From assembly GCF_020171315.1 (NCBI RefSeq), contig NZ_JAIUZP010000004.1, positions 434,001-498,000 on the forward strand: a DNA stretch of 64,000 nucleotides. The letters are read 5' to 3'. Below the pieces are notes generated by a model, which had not been told where the DNA came from, did no database searches, and saw nothing but the letters and a program-made list of their open reading frames with translations. This DNA comes from Pseudooceanicola nanhaiensis. Lineage in GTDB: Bacteria; Pseudomonadota; Alphaproteobacteria; Rhodobacterales; Rhodobacteraceae. The translations under genes were made by a program, and so were the position numbers. Each line of letters begins with the position of its first letter. The first letter of the stretch is position 1. Positions 26,710 through 35,727 of this stretch are shown here, one piece after another.

Positions 26710-29076
26710 TCAGAAGGGGATGTCGTCAGAAGACATGACGAACTTGGCCACGACCTTCTTGGTGCCGGCCTTTTCGAAGGCGATCTCGAGCTTGTCGCCC
26801 TCGATGGAGAGAATCGCGCCGTAGCCGAACTTCTGGTGGAAGACCCGTTCGCCCACCGTGTGGCTGGAGGTGGCGGTGAGGTCGATCACCGGGCTGCGGC
26901 TTTCGCGCGGCTGGGAAATCGGGCGTTCGGCGGCGCGGGACTGCATCCGCTTCCATCCCGGGGAATTGTAGACATTCGCCTCGGCCGCGCGGTCGTGGAG
27001 GGTGGAGGCGGGCTGTGCCGCGGCACCGAAGCCGCCGCCGTAGAGGCCGGGCGGGGTGAGCACCTCCACATGGTCCTCGGGCAGTTCGTCGATGAAGCGC
27101 GAGGGCAGCGCGGATTGCCACTGGCCGAAGACGCGGCGGTTGCCGGCGAAGGAGATCGTGCAGACCTCCTCGGCCCGGGTGATGCCCACATAGGCGAGGC
27201 GGCGCTCCTCCTCGAGCCCCTTGAGACCGGATTCGTCCATCGAGCGCTGCGAGGGAAAGAGCCCGTCCTCCCAGCCCGGCAGGAAGACCGCGGGGAATTC
27301 GAGGCCCTTGGCCCCGTGCAGCGTCATGATCGAGACCTTGGCGCCGTCGGTTTCCTGCTCGTTGTCCATGATCAGGGCGACATGTTCGAGGAAGCCTTCG
27401 AGGTTCTCAAAACTTTCCAGTGCCTTGACCAGTTCCTTGAGGTTCTCCAGCCGGCCCGGCGCCTCGGGCGTCTTGTCGTTCTGCCACATCTCTGTGTAGC
27501 CGGATTCGTCGAGGATCTGCTCTGCCAGTTCGATGTGGCTGAGGCTGGCCTCGCCCACCATGCGGCCCCAGCGCTGCAGGTTGTCCACCAGCAGTTGCAG
27601 CTGTGCCGCCCCCTTGCCGGTGAGGCCCTTCTGCTCCAACAGCAGGCGGGCGCCTTCGACCAGCGGCACGCCATTGGCGCGGGCGGCGACCTGGATCTTC
27701 TGCTGCGCCTTGTCGCCGAGACCCCGCTTGGGCGTGTTCACGATCCGCTCGAAGGCGAGGTCGTCGGCGGGGCTGACCACGAGGCGGAAGTAGGCCATTG
27801 CGTCGCGAATCTCGAGCCGCTCGTAGAAGCGCGGGCCGCCGATGACGCGATAGGGCAGACCGATTGTCAGGAACCGGTCCTCGAAGGCGCGCATCTGGTG
27901 CGAGGCGCGCACGAGAATCGCCATGTCGTCGAGGCTGTAGGGCCGCTGGCCGCGGGTGCCGCGCTGCATCGCCTCGATTTCCTCGCCGATCCAGCGGGCC
28001 TCTTCCTCGCCGTCCCAGTGACCGATGAGGCGGACCTTCTCGCCGCCGTCGGCCTCGGTCCAGAGCGTCTTGCCGAGACGGCCCTCGTTGCCCTTGATGA
28101 CCCCGGAGGCGGCCGCGAGGATATGGGCGGTGGAGCGGTAGTTCTGTTCCAGCCGGACGACGTGGGCGCCGGGGAAATCCTTCTCGAAGCGCAGGATGTT
28201 GCCCACCTCGGCGCCGCGCCAGCCATAGATCGACTGGTCGTCGTCGCCCACGCAGCAGATGTTCTTGTGCCCGCCCGCCAGCAGCCGCAGCCAGAGGTAC
28301 TGGGCCACGTTGGTATCCTGGTATTCGTCCACGAGGATGTACTTGAACCAGCGCTGGTACTGCGCCAGCACGTCCGGGTGGGCCTGAAAGATCGTGACCA
28401 TATGCAGCAGCAGGTCGCCGAAGTCGCAGGCGTTCAGCTCCCGCAGGCGTTGCTGGTAGGCGGCGTAGAGCTTCACGCCCTTGCCGTTGTAGGCCGCCGC
28501 ATCGCCGGTGGGCACCTTGGAGGGCGTCAGCGCCCGGTTCTTCCAGCCGTCGATGACATTGGCCAGCTGGCGCGCGGGCCAACGCTTGTCGTCGATCCCC
28601 TCGGCCTGCACCAGCTGCTTGAGCAGGCGCAGCTGATCGTCGGTGTCGAGGATGGTGAAGTTGGACTTCAGCCCGGCGAGTTCGGCGTGGCGGCGCAGCA
28701 GCTTGACGCAGATCGCGTGGAAGGTGCCGAGCCAGGGCATGCCCTCGACGCTCTGCCCCAGCAGGCGGCTCACCCGGTCCTTCATCTCGCGCGCGGCCTT
28801 GTTGGTGAAGGTCACGGCGAGGATCTCGTTCGGGCGCGCCCTGCCCTGCGTCAGCAGGTGGGCAATACGCGAGGTCAGCGCCTTGGTCTTGCCGGTGCCG
28901 GCGCCGGCCAGCATCAGCACGGGGCCATCCAGCGTCTCCACCGCCTCGCGCTGCGCGGCGTTCAGATCGTCGAGGTAGGGCGCGGGGCGCGCGGCGACGG
29001 CCCGCTGCGAGAGGGGCACGCGCGGCGCGGGATCGGCCGCATTGTCGAAGGCGTCGAATTCGTCAGGGCTGCTCAT
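26710..29076 (-). CDS. uvrD: ATP-dependent DNA helicase UvrD/PcrA family
   Basis: A superfamily 1A 3'-5' DNA helicase for nucleotide excision and mismatch repair, 788 residues. LNAAQREAVETLDGPVLMLAGAGTGKT carries the Q motif and Walker A (around residue 57). TFTNKAAREMK, LVDEYQDTN (Walker B), VGDDDQSIYGWRGAE, LEQNYRS, TLHGAKGLEFPAVFLPG and RRLAYVGITRA follow in family order. The C-terminal tudor-like tail (GERVFHQKFGYGAILSIEGD) is typical of UvrD/PcrA. The first 35 residues are a low-complexity extension. Confidence 0.96.
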   Translation of the reverse strand: MSSPDEFDAFDNAADPAPRVPLSQRAVAARPAPYLDDLNAAQREAVETLDGPVLMLAGAGTGKTKALTSRIAHLLTQGRARPNEILAVTFTNKAAREMKDRVSRLLGQSVEGMPWLGTFHAICVKLLRRHAELAGLKSNFTILDTDDQLRLLKQLVQAEGIDDKRWPARQLANVIDGWKNRALTPSKVPTGDAAAYNGKGVKLYAAYQQRLRELNACDFGDLLLHMVTIFQAHPDVLAQYQRWFKYILVDEYQDTNVAQYLWLRLLAGGHKNICCVGDDDQSIYGWRGAEVGNILRFEKDFPGAHVVRLEQNYRSTAHILAAASGVIKGNEGRLGKTLWTEADGGEKVRLIGHWDGEEEARWIGEEIEAMQRGTRGQRPYSLDDMAILVRASHQMRAFEDRFLTIGLPYRVIGGPRFYERLEIRDAMAYFRLVVSPADDLAFERIVNTPKRGLGDKAQQKIQVAARANGVPLVEGARLLLEQKGLTGKGAAQLQLLVDNLQRWGRMVGEASLSHIELAEQILDESGYTEMWQNDKTPEAPGRLENLKELVKALESFENLEGFLEHVALIMDNEQETDGAKVSIMTLHGAKGLEFPAVFLPGWEDGLFPSQRSMDESGLKGLEEERRLAYVGITRAEEVCTISFAGNRRVFGQWQSALPSRFIDELPEDHVEVLTPPGLYGGGFGAAAQPASTLHDRAAEANVYNSPGWKRMQSRAAERPISQPRESRSPVIDLTATSSHTVGERVFHQKFGYGAILSIEGDKLEIAFEKAGTKKVVAKFVMSSDDIPF

Positions 29077-29229
29077 GCCCGCAATCTAGCAATTGGGTGC
29101 AGCGGGTGGAAGGGCTGTTCACGGGATGTTCTTATTTTCCTCGACCTCAGCAGGGCACGGGCAGCGTGGCCGGCCCTCTGCCGCACGCCGCCTCTTGCCC
29201 TTCCCCGCGGGCCGCAGCAGTGTCGCGCC

Positions 29230-30369
29230 ATGGATCTGGATAACGATTACCCCTCTCTCGCTGACCTGCGCCGCCGGGCGCAGCGGCGCATCCCCCATTT
29301 CGCATGGGAATACCTCGACAGCGGCACCGGTGATGAACATGCGGTGCGGCGTTCGCGCAAGGCGCTGGAGGAGGTCGTCCTGCGGCCCGCAGTGCTGAAG
29401 GGCGCGCCCAAGGCAGACCTTTCGGTCAACCTCATGGGACGGACCTATGACATGCCCTTCGGCGTCTCCCCTGTGGGGATGGCGGGGCTCTTCTGGCCCA
29501 AGGCGGAATACCTGCTGGCGCGGACCTGCGTGAAGCGGAACCTGCCCTTCGGCCTGTCCACCGTGGCCGCCGCCTCGCCCGAGGACGTGGCGGGCGACAT
29601 CGGCGAGCAGGGTTGGTTCCAGCTCTACCCGCCGGAAAAGCTGGAGGAATCGCTCGACCTGCTGAAGCGGGCGCAGGCCGCGGGCTTCCACACGCTGGTG
29701 CTGACCGTGGACACGCCCGGCGCGTCCCGGCGCGAACGGCAGCGGCGCGGCGGGGTCAAGACGCCGCCGGTGATCACGCCCCGGCTGCTGTCCCACGTCG
29801 CCATGCGCCCGGCCTGGGCCCTGGCGATGGCGCCTCTGGGGATGCCCCGGGTGCGGGCGCTGGACAAATACCCCAAGGAAGTGGGCGCCGACGGTAAGGT
29901 GGGGCTGGGCCGCCACCGCGCCGTGGACGTGGAGTTCTTCAAGCGCATCCGCGAGGCATGGCCGGGCAAGATGGTCGCCAAGGGGGTGCTGATCCCCGAG
30001 GACGCGGTGATGCTGCGTGACCTTGGCTGTGACGGGATCTGGGTGTCGAATCATGGCGGTCGTCAGTTCGATGCCGCCCCGGGCTCTGCCGAGGCGCTGC
30101 CCGGCATCCGCGCGGCCCTCGGGCCGGATTACCCGGTGCTGCTGGATGGTGGCATCCAGTCCGGCCTCGACGTGCTGAAGGCCGTGGCCCTTGGCGCGGA
30201 CATGGTCATGCTGGGGCGTGGCTGGCTCTGGGGGGCTGCGGCCTTCGGACAGACCGGCGTGGACCACGTGGCGCACCTCCTGCGCGAGGACCTGCTGGCC
30301 TGCCTGCTGCAAATGGGAATTTCCCGCCCCGCCGAGGCCCGGGGCAAGGTTCTGTTCCCCGCGATCTGA
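29230..30369 (+). CDS. FMN-dependent alpha-hydroxy-acid dehydrogenase (LldD family)
   Basis: A TIM-barrel flavoprotein oxidising 2-hydroxy acids such as L-lactate. It has 379 residues starting MDLDNDYPSLADLRRRAQ. Active-site stretches: FGVSPVGMAGLFW, WFQLYPPEK, VLTVDTPGASRRERQRRGG, a lysine in MVAKGVLI, SNHGGRQFD (His/Arg) and LDGGIQSGLDVLKAVALGA. L-lactate dehydrogenase is the usual annotation, but glycolate, mandelate or other 2-hydroxy acids are possible. It stands alone on the plus strand, divergent from uvrD. Confidence 0.9.
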   Translation: MDLDNDYPSLADLRRRAQRRIPHFAWEYLDSGTGDEHAVRRSRKALEEVVLRPAVLKGAPKADLSVNLMGRTYDMPFGVSPVGMAGLFWPKAEYLLARTCVKRNLPFGLSTVAAASPEDVAGDIGEQGWFQLYPPEKLEESLDLLKRAQAAGFHTLVLTVDTPGASRRERQRRGGVKTPPVITPRLLSHVAMRPAWALAMAPLGMPRVRALDKYPKEVGADGKVGLGRHRAVDVEFFKRIREAWPGKMVAKGVLIPEDAVMLRDLGCDGIWVSNHGGRQFDAAPGSAEALPGIRAALGPDYPVLLDGGIQSGLDVLKAVALGADMVMLGRGWLWGAAAFGQTGVDHVAHLLREDLLACLLQMGISRPAEARGKVLFPAI

Positions 30370-30466
30370 GGCCCTGACCTCTCCTGCCAGGGCGGGGCAT
30401 CGCCCGCGCCCCGGCCTGCCCTTCGCCTTGGCATTCTGTAGCGCTAACAGCCCCTTACCGGCCAAG

Positions 30467-30511
30467 TTTGCAAAGTTTCCTGAGCAAACTGCAAAGTTTG
30501 CAATTTGCAAA
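30467..30511 (+). promoter_or_regulatory. TTTGCAAA operator cluster upstream of pyruvate carboxylase
   Basis: TTTGCAAA at 30467 and 30504, TTTGCAA at 30497, and the palindrome TGCAAAGTTTGCA at 30490-30502, all within 45 bases and about 100-145 bases before the pyc start. TTTGCAAA pairs are the known binding sites of short-chain fatty acyl-CoA regulators (ScfR family: PccR, RamB) in Rhodobacterales, so this gene may respond to acyl-CoA signals. Confidence 0.65.
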
Positions 30512-30612
30512 ACATTCCTTGCGCTGCGGCGCGGCATGTCGTTTCCTCTCGGTCACACAAGTGCCGGGGTGAGAGGAGACATGCACCCCGGTCAGGGAAG
30601 GAGCACGACCAC

Positions 30613-33600
30613 ATGCCGGAATTCCGGAAAATTCTCATCGCCAACCGCGGGGAAATCGCCATTCGCATCATGCGTGCGGCGAACGAGATGGGGAAGAAGA
30701 CGGTTGCCGTCTTCGCCGAGGAGGACAAGCTGGGCCTCCACCGTTTCAAGGCGGACGAGGCCTACCGCATCGGCGAGGGCATGGGCCCCGTCGCGGCCTA
30801 TCTGTCGATCCCCGAGATCATCCGCGTGGCCAAGATGTCGGGCGCCGATGCGATCCATCCGGGCTATGGTCTGCTCTCCGAGAACCCTGATTTCGTCGAT
30901 GCCTGCGATGCCGCGGGCATCACCTTCATCGGCCCCAAGGCCGCCACGATGCGCGCCCTTGGCGACAAGGCCTCGGCCCGCAAGGTGGCGATTGCCGCGG
31001 GCGTGCCGGTGATCCCCGCGACGGAAGTGCTGGGCGATGACATGGCCGCGATCACCAAGGAGGCCGAGGAGATCGGCTTCCCGCTGATGCTCAAGGCCAG
31101 CTGGGGCGGCGGTGGCCGGGGCATGCGCCCGATCACCAACGCCAAGGAACTGCCCGAGAAGGTGATGGAAGGCCGCCGCGAGGCGGAGGCCGCCTTTGGC
31201 AATGGCGAGGGCTACCTCGAGAAGATGATCACCCGCGCCCGCCACGTCGAGGTGCAGATCCTCGGCGACACCCACGGGCAGATCTATCACCTCTACGAGC
31301 GGGACTGTTCCGTCCAGCGCCGCAACCAGAAGGTCGTGGAACGCGCCCCTGCCCCCTACCTGACCGAGGCCCAGCGGGCCGAGATCTGCGAGTTGGGCCG
31401 CAAGATCTGCGCCCATGTGAACTATGAATGCGCTGGCACCGTCGAATTCCTGATGGATATGGAGACGGACCAGTTCTACTTCATCGAGGTGAACCCCCGC
31501 GTGCAGGTGGAACACACCGTCACCGAGGAAGTCACCGGCATCGACATCGTGCAGGCGCAGATCCTCATTGCCGAGGGCAAGACGCTGGCCGAGGCCACCG
31601 GCAAGGCCAGCCAGGGCGACGTGCGCCTGAACGGCCATGCGCTGCAGACCCGGATCACCACCGAGGATCCGCAGAACAACTTCATCCCCGACTATGGCCG
31701 CCTGACCGCCTATCGCTCGGCCACCGGGATGGGCATTCGCCTCGACGGCGGCACGGCCTATGCGGGCGGGGTGATCACGCGCTACTACGACAGCCTGCTG
31801 GTGAAGGTCACGGCCCATGCCCAGACCCCCGAGAAGGCCATCGCCCGGATGGACCGCGCCCTGCGCGAATTCCGCATCCGGGGCGTCAGCACCAACATCG
31901 CCTTTGTCGAGAACCTGCTGAAACACCCGACCTTCCTGTCGAACGAATACACCACCAAGTTCATCGACACGACGCCCGAGCTCTTCGACTTTGCCCCGCG
32001 CCTTGACCGGGGCACCAAGGTGCTGACCTACATCGCGGATATCACCGTGAACGGCCACCCCGAGGTGCAGGGCCGTCCCAAGCCCGCCGCCGACCTCAAG
32101 CCGCCGCGGATGCCCGAACTGCGGTCCGAGACGCCCCCGCCCGGCAGCCGCACCCTGCTGGACGCCGAAGGCCCCGAGGCCGTGGCCAAGTGGATGAAAG
32201 AGCAGAAGGAACTGCTCTTCACCGACACCACCATGCGCGACGGCCACCAGTCGCTGCTGGCCACGCGGATGCGCTCGATCGACATGATCAAGGTCGCGCC
32301 CGCCTATGCCACCAACATGCCACAGCTCTTCTCGGTCGAATGCTGGGGCGGCGCCACCTTCGACGTGGCCTTCCGCTTCCTGCAGGAAGACCCGTGGCAG
32401 CGCCTGCGCGACATCCGTGCCAAGATGCCCAACATCATGACGCAGATGCTGCTGCGCGCCTCCAACGGCGTGGGCTACACCAACTACCCCGACAATGTCG
32501 TGGCCGAGTTCGTGCGGCAGGCAGCGGCCACCGGCGTCGATGTCTTCCGCGTCTTCGACAGCCTGAACTGGGTCGAGAACATGCGCGTCGCGATGGATGC
32601 GGTCGGCGCCAGCGGCAAGGTCTGCGAGGGCACGATCTGCTACACCGGCGACGCGCTGGACCCGGCGCGGGCCAAGTATGACATCGCCTACTACGTGAAG
32701 ATGGCCAAGGAACTGGAGGCCGCCGGCGCCCATGTCCTCGGCATCAAGGACATGGCGGGTGTCATGACCGCCCCCGTGGCCGAGGTGCTTTTCCCCGCGC
32801 TGAAGGATGCGGTGGACCTGCCGATCCACTTCCACACCCACGACACCTCTGGCGCATCTATCGCGACGATCCTCATGGCGGCCTCCAAGGGGGTCGACTG
32901 TGTGGATGCGGCGATGGACAGCCTCTCGGGCAACACCTCGCAGCCGACCTTCGGCTCGATCCTCGCGGCGCTACAACATTCGCCCCGCGCCTCCACCATC
33001 GACATCGCCGCCGTGCGCGAGATCTCGAACTACTGGGAAGCGGTCCGCGGCCAATACGCGGCGTTCGAATCCGGCATGCAGGCCCCCGCCTCCGAGGTCT
33101 ACCTGCACGAAATGCCGGGCGGGCAGTTCACCAACCTCAAGGCGCAGGCACGCTCCATGGGGCTGGAGGAACGCTGGCACGAGGTGGCGGAAACCTATGC
33201 CGACGTGAACCAGATGTTCGGCGACATCGTGAAGGTCACGCCCTCCTCCAAGGTCGTGGGGGACATGGCGCTGATGATGGTCAGCCAGGGCCTGACCCGC
33301 GCGGATGTCGAGAACCCGGCCAAGGACGTCTCCTTCCCGGATTCGGTCATCGACATGATGCGCGGCAACCTCGGCCAGCCGCCGGGCGGCTTCCCCGAGG
33401 CCATCGTGAAGAAGGTGCTGAAGGGCGAGGCGCCCAACCTTGAGCGGCCCGGCAAGCACCTGCCGCCCGTCGATCTGGAAGAAAAGCGCCGCGAGATCAG
33501 CGACAAGCTGGACGGCGCCGAGATCGACGACGAGGATCTGAACTCCTACCTCATGTATCCCAAGGTCTTCGAGGATTACGGCAAGCGCCACGCGATCTAT

Positions 33601-34056
33601 GGCCCGGTGCGGACCCTGCCCACCCATACCTTCTTCTATGGCATGGAGCCCGAGGAGGAGATCACCGCCGAGATCGACCCGGGCAAGACGCTGGAGATCC
33701 GCCTCGTCACCGTGGGCGACACGCAGGAAAACGGCGAGGTCCGGGTCTTCTTCGAGCTGAACGGCCAGCCCCGCGTGGTGCGCGTGCCCGACCGCAAGGC
33801 CACCGGCGCCAAGGCCGCCGCCCCCAAGGCCGATCCGGGCAACCCGAACCATGTGGCAGCGCCCATGCCGGGTGTCGTGGCCTCCATCGGCGTCTCGGCC
33901 GGCCAAAGCGTCAAGGAAGGCGACCTGCTGCTGACCATCGAGGCCATGAAGATGGAGACCGGCCTGCACGCCGACCGCGACGCGGTGATCAAGGCGGTGC
34001 ATGTGATGCCGGGCGCCCAGATCGACGCCAAGGACCTTCTGGTCGAATTCGAGTGA
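30613..34056 (+). CDS. pyc: Pyruvate carboxylase
   Basis: A biotin enzyme that makes oxaloacetate from pyruvate, bicarbonate and ATP. It has 1147 residues, the normal length for the single-chain form, starting MPEFRKILIANRG behind GGGAAGGAG. The order is: biotin carboxylase (1 to about 450, with ATP-grasp SWGGGGRGMRP and EVNPRVQVEHTVTEEV), carboxyltransferase (about 530-800, starting FTDTTMRDGHQSLLATR, with the metal pair HFHTHDTSG), the allosteric linker, and the biotinyl domain with EAMKMET (Lys1113). Confidence 0.98.
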   Translation: MPEFRKILIANRGEIAIRIMRAANEMGKKTVAVFAEEDKLGLHRFKADEAYRIGEGMGPVAAYLSIPEIIRVAKMSGADAIHPGYGLLSENPDFVDACDAAGITFIGPKAATMRALGDKASARKVAIAAGVPVIPATEVLGDDMAAITKEAEEIGFPLMLKASWGGGGRGMRPITNAKELPEKVMEGRREAEAAFGNGEGYLEKMITRARHVEVQILGDTHGQIYHLYERDCSVQRRNQKVVERAPAPYLTEAQRAEICELGRKICAHVNYECAGTVEFLMDMETDQFYFIEVNPRVQVEHTVTEEVTGIDIVQAQILIAEGKTLAEATGKASQGDVRLNGHALQTRITTEDPQNNFIPDYGRLTAYRSATGMGIRLDGGTAYAGGVITRYYDSLLVKVTAHAQTPEKAIARMDRALREFRIRGVSTNIAFVENLLKHPTFLSNEYTTKFIDTTPELFDFAPRLDRGTKVLTYIADITVNGHPEVQGRPKPAADLKPPRMPELRSETPPPGSRTLLDAEGPEAVAKWMKEQKELLFTDTTMRDGHQSLLATRMRSIDMIKVAPAYATNMPQLFSVECWGGATFDVAFRFLQEDPWQRLRDIRAKMPNIMTQMLLRASNGVGYTNYPDNVVAEFVRQAAATGVDVFRVFDSLNWVENMRVAMDAVGASGKVCEGTICYTGDALDPARAKYDIAYYVKMAKELEAAGAHVLGIKDMAGVMTAPVAEVLFPALKDAVDLPIHFHTHDTSGASIATILMAASKGVDCVDAAMDSLSGNTSQPTFGSILAALQHSPRASTIDIAAVREISNYWEAVRGQYAAFESGMQAPASEVYLHEMPGGQFTNLKAQARSMGLEERWHEVAETYADVNQMFGDIVKVTPSSKVVGDMALMMVSQGLTRADVENPAKDVSFPDSVIDMMRGNLGQPPGGFPEAIVKKVLKGEAPNLERPGKHLPPVDLEEKRREISDKLDGAEIDDEDLNSYLMYPKVFEDYGKRHAIYGPVRTLPTHTFFYGMEPEEEITAEIDPGKTLEIRLVTVGDTQENGEVRVFFELNGQPRVVRVPDRKATGAKAAAPKADPGNPNHVAAPMPGVVASIGVSAGQSVKEGDLLLTIEAMKMETGLHADRDAVIKAVHVMPGAQIDAKDLLVEFE

Positions 34057-34082
34057 CGGACGGCCCCCCGGGGCCATCCCGC

Positions 34083-34106
34083 GCGCCCGGGGCACCCCCC
34101 GGGCGC
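34083..34106 (+). terminator. GC-rich hairpin after pyc
   Basis: A perfect 10-bp stem GCGCCCGGGG / CCCCGGGCGC with loop CACC, 27 bases after the pyc stop. There is no T run, so termination is only a possibility. Confidence 0.4.
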
Positions 34107-34300
34107 CTCCCTGCCCGGCCACAAGCTGCGCCGGCCGCCCCTGCCCTGCCCAATTAACCTTCGTTTGACAGCCCTGCGATACCGTGTCGCCGCGGGATGT
34201 GCCCCCTTTGGCCCGGCTGACCGGAATTGAATCTTGCGGCCGCGAATCATCCCGTGCGATTCAGAAAGAAAACGACGCAAAGCCGTCGAAAGGGCAGAAA

Positions 34301-34903
34301 ATGGCAGTTCACAGTCTCGGCATCCTCCCGCTGAGCGCGCTCCGCATGGCGGAGCCGGGCCGGCGGGACCTCGGCAACACCACAGGCTTCAGCCTCGTCA
34401 GCGCGCATATGGCGATGGCGCGGGTCATGATCCGCACCGCGCGGCAGGGGCCCCTGCCGCTTGGCCCCACGGGGGACGTGCGCCAGCCCGCCCTCATCCT
34501 GACCGAACCGCTGAAGCTGGACGCGCTGACCTGTCGCCCCGGGGCGACGTTGACGCTCGATCCGCGCTGCACGGTGACGGCGGCCGACGGGCAGAGCTTT
34601 GCCCTGCGCGCCCTGCGCCTCCACGGTCACGGCCACGGCCACGGCCACGGGGAAGGTCCGCGCGACAGCATCGTTGTCGGGCTCCACTTCCCCGGTGATC
34701 TGCCCGCCGAGGGCTGCGTCCTCTCCGCCGGGCCGGACCTGGCGCTTCCCGCGCGCGCACCCGAGGCCAGCCCCCGGGATCACGATCATCTGCGCCGCCA
34801 CCTCCGGACCGCCGCGATCTCTCTCGTCGACACGTTGGAGTGGGTCCCCTCCTCGCTGCCCGAATGCCACGCCGGCGCGCCCGGAACCGGCTCGCACGCC
34901 TGA
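34301..34903 (+). CDS. Hypothetical protein with a His-Gly repeat
   Basis: A 200-residue protein I do not recognise, starting MAVHSLGILPLSALRMAEPG behind GAAAGGG. The middle part (ALILTEPLKLDALTCRPGATLTLDPRC) looks like beta strands. A HGHGHGHGHG tract at about residues 108-117 could bind metal. The C-terminal RRHLRTAAISLVDTLEWVPSSL looks helical. Codon choice matches its neighbours. Nothing around it (pyc, tRNA-Gly) suggests a role. Confidence 0.55.
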   Translation: MAVHSLGILPLSALRMAEPGRRDLGNTTGFSLVSAHMAMARVMIRTARQGPLPLGPTGDVRQPALILTEPLKLDALTCRPGATLTLDPRCTVTAADGQSFALRALRLHGHGHGHGHGEGPRDSIVVGLHFPGDLPAEGCVLSAGPDLALPARAPEASPRDHDHLRRHLRTAAISLVDTLEWVPSSLPECHAGAPGTGSHA

Positions 34904-35095
34904 CGCTTCGTCAGCCCCCCGTGCTGCACGCTGGGCCACGCCACCAACTGTGGCGGCCTCCTGCGGGCCGTTCGGGAGGGCCCGGACCACGCCAATGCGG
35001 CGTCGTGAAGATGCCCCGGACAAAATTCCCGACCGCGTGCATTTTCCTCTTGCAGCCCGCCGCCCGCCCTTATAGATGATCCCTCACCCAAGGAC

Positions 35096-35170
35096 GCGGG
35101 CGTAGCTCAGGGGTAGAGCATTACCTTGCCAAGGTAAGGGTCGTGAGTTCGAATCTCATCGCCCGCTCCA
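35096..35170 (+). tRNA. tRNA-Gly (GCC), copy 1
   Basis: A 75-base cloverleaf with acceptor GCGGGCG / CGCCCGC, anticodon GCC in CTTGCCAAG, T-arm GTTCGAAT and an encoded CCA end. TTGCAG and TATAGAT upstream with a 15-base gap look like a promoter. The preceding 192 bases (34904-35095) hold no gene. Confidence 0.97.
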
Positions 35171-35520
35171 ATTTCTCTTCAAAATGAAATCGGTAGCGGA
35201 TTGTCCTTGGGGCGCCAGTGGCGCTCATCCGGCGCCCTGCGCCGTCATCCCATCCCCCGCTTTTGATCCTGCCCTCGGTCTGCCGCGGCGGTTCGGCTTT
35301 GGTCTGCCGCCATGGCTGGACGCGCCCGAACCTGCCTCCCGCGTGCCCCTTCCCACGCCAAGACATCTGTCCGCCGGGACCGCTCTCCTGCCGCCGATTG
35401 GCGTCGCCGGAGCGGCCCGATCCACCTCCCGAAGATGACGAAACGGCAATTTGGAAATGAGCTGCATTTTCCTCTTGCGGCCAGCCGCCCGAGCCAATAA
35501 ATCGTGCCTCACCCAAGGAC

Positions 35521-35595
35521 GCGGGCGTAGCTCAGGGGTAGAGCATTACCTTGCCAAGGTAAGGGTCGTGAGTTCGAATCTCATCGCCCGCTCCA
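35521..35595 (+). tRNA. tRNA-Gly (GCC), copy 2
   Basis: Identical to copy 1 over all 75 bases. The duplicated block extends about 70 bases upstream (shared TGCATTTTCCTCTTGC and CCTCACCCAAGGAC) and about 8 downstream (ATTTCTCT), so the promoter was copied too; its -10 is now AATAAAT. The 350 bases between the copies hold no recognisable gene. Confidence 0.97.
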
Positions 35596-35727
35596 ATTTC
35601 TCTCCATCTTGAAAAATTGGTAGCGGTTCCGCCGGGGCCGGTAGAGACATCCGTTTGTCTGCCGGGACAGAGGGTCCATCCGAACCGCAACGCGCCAAAT
35701 TCCCCCAGCAAATCAGATACTTGCACC

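Noticed and set aside
26512-29229. Open frame on the plus strand running into the LldD-like gene, suggesting a fusion
   Set aside because: The upstream part is antisense to uvrD and has no similarity pattern; the family N-terminus begins at the ATG at 29230.
34621-34656. Cas- or metallochaperone-like role for the HGHGHG protein
   Set aside because: Only a short His-Gly tract supports it; no neighbouring metal genes and no recognisable domain.
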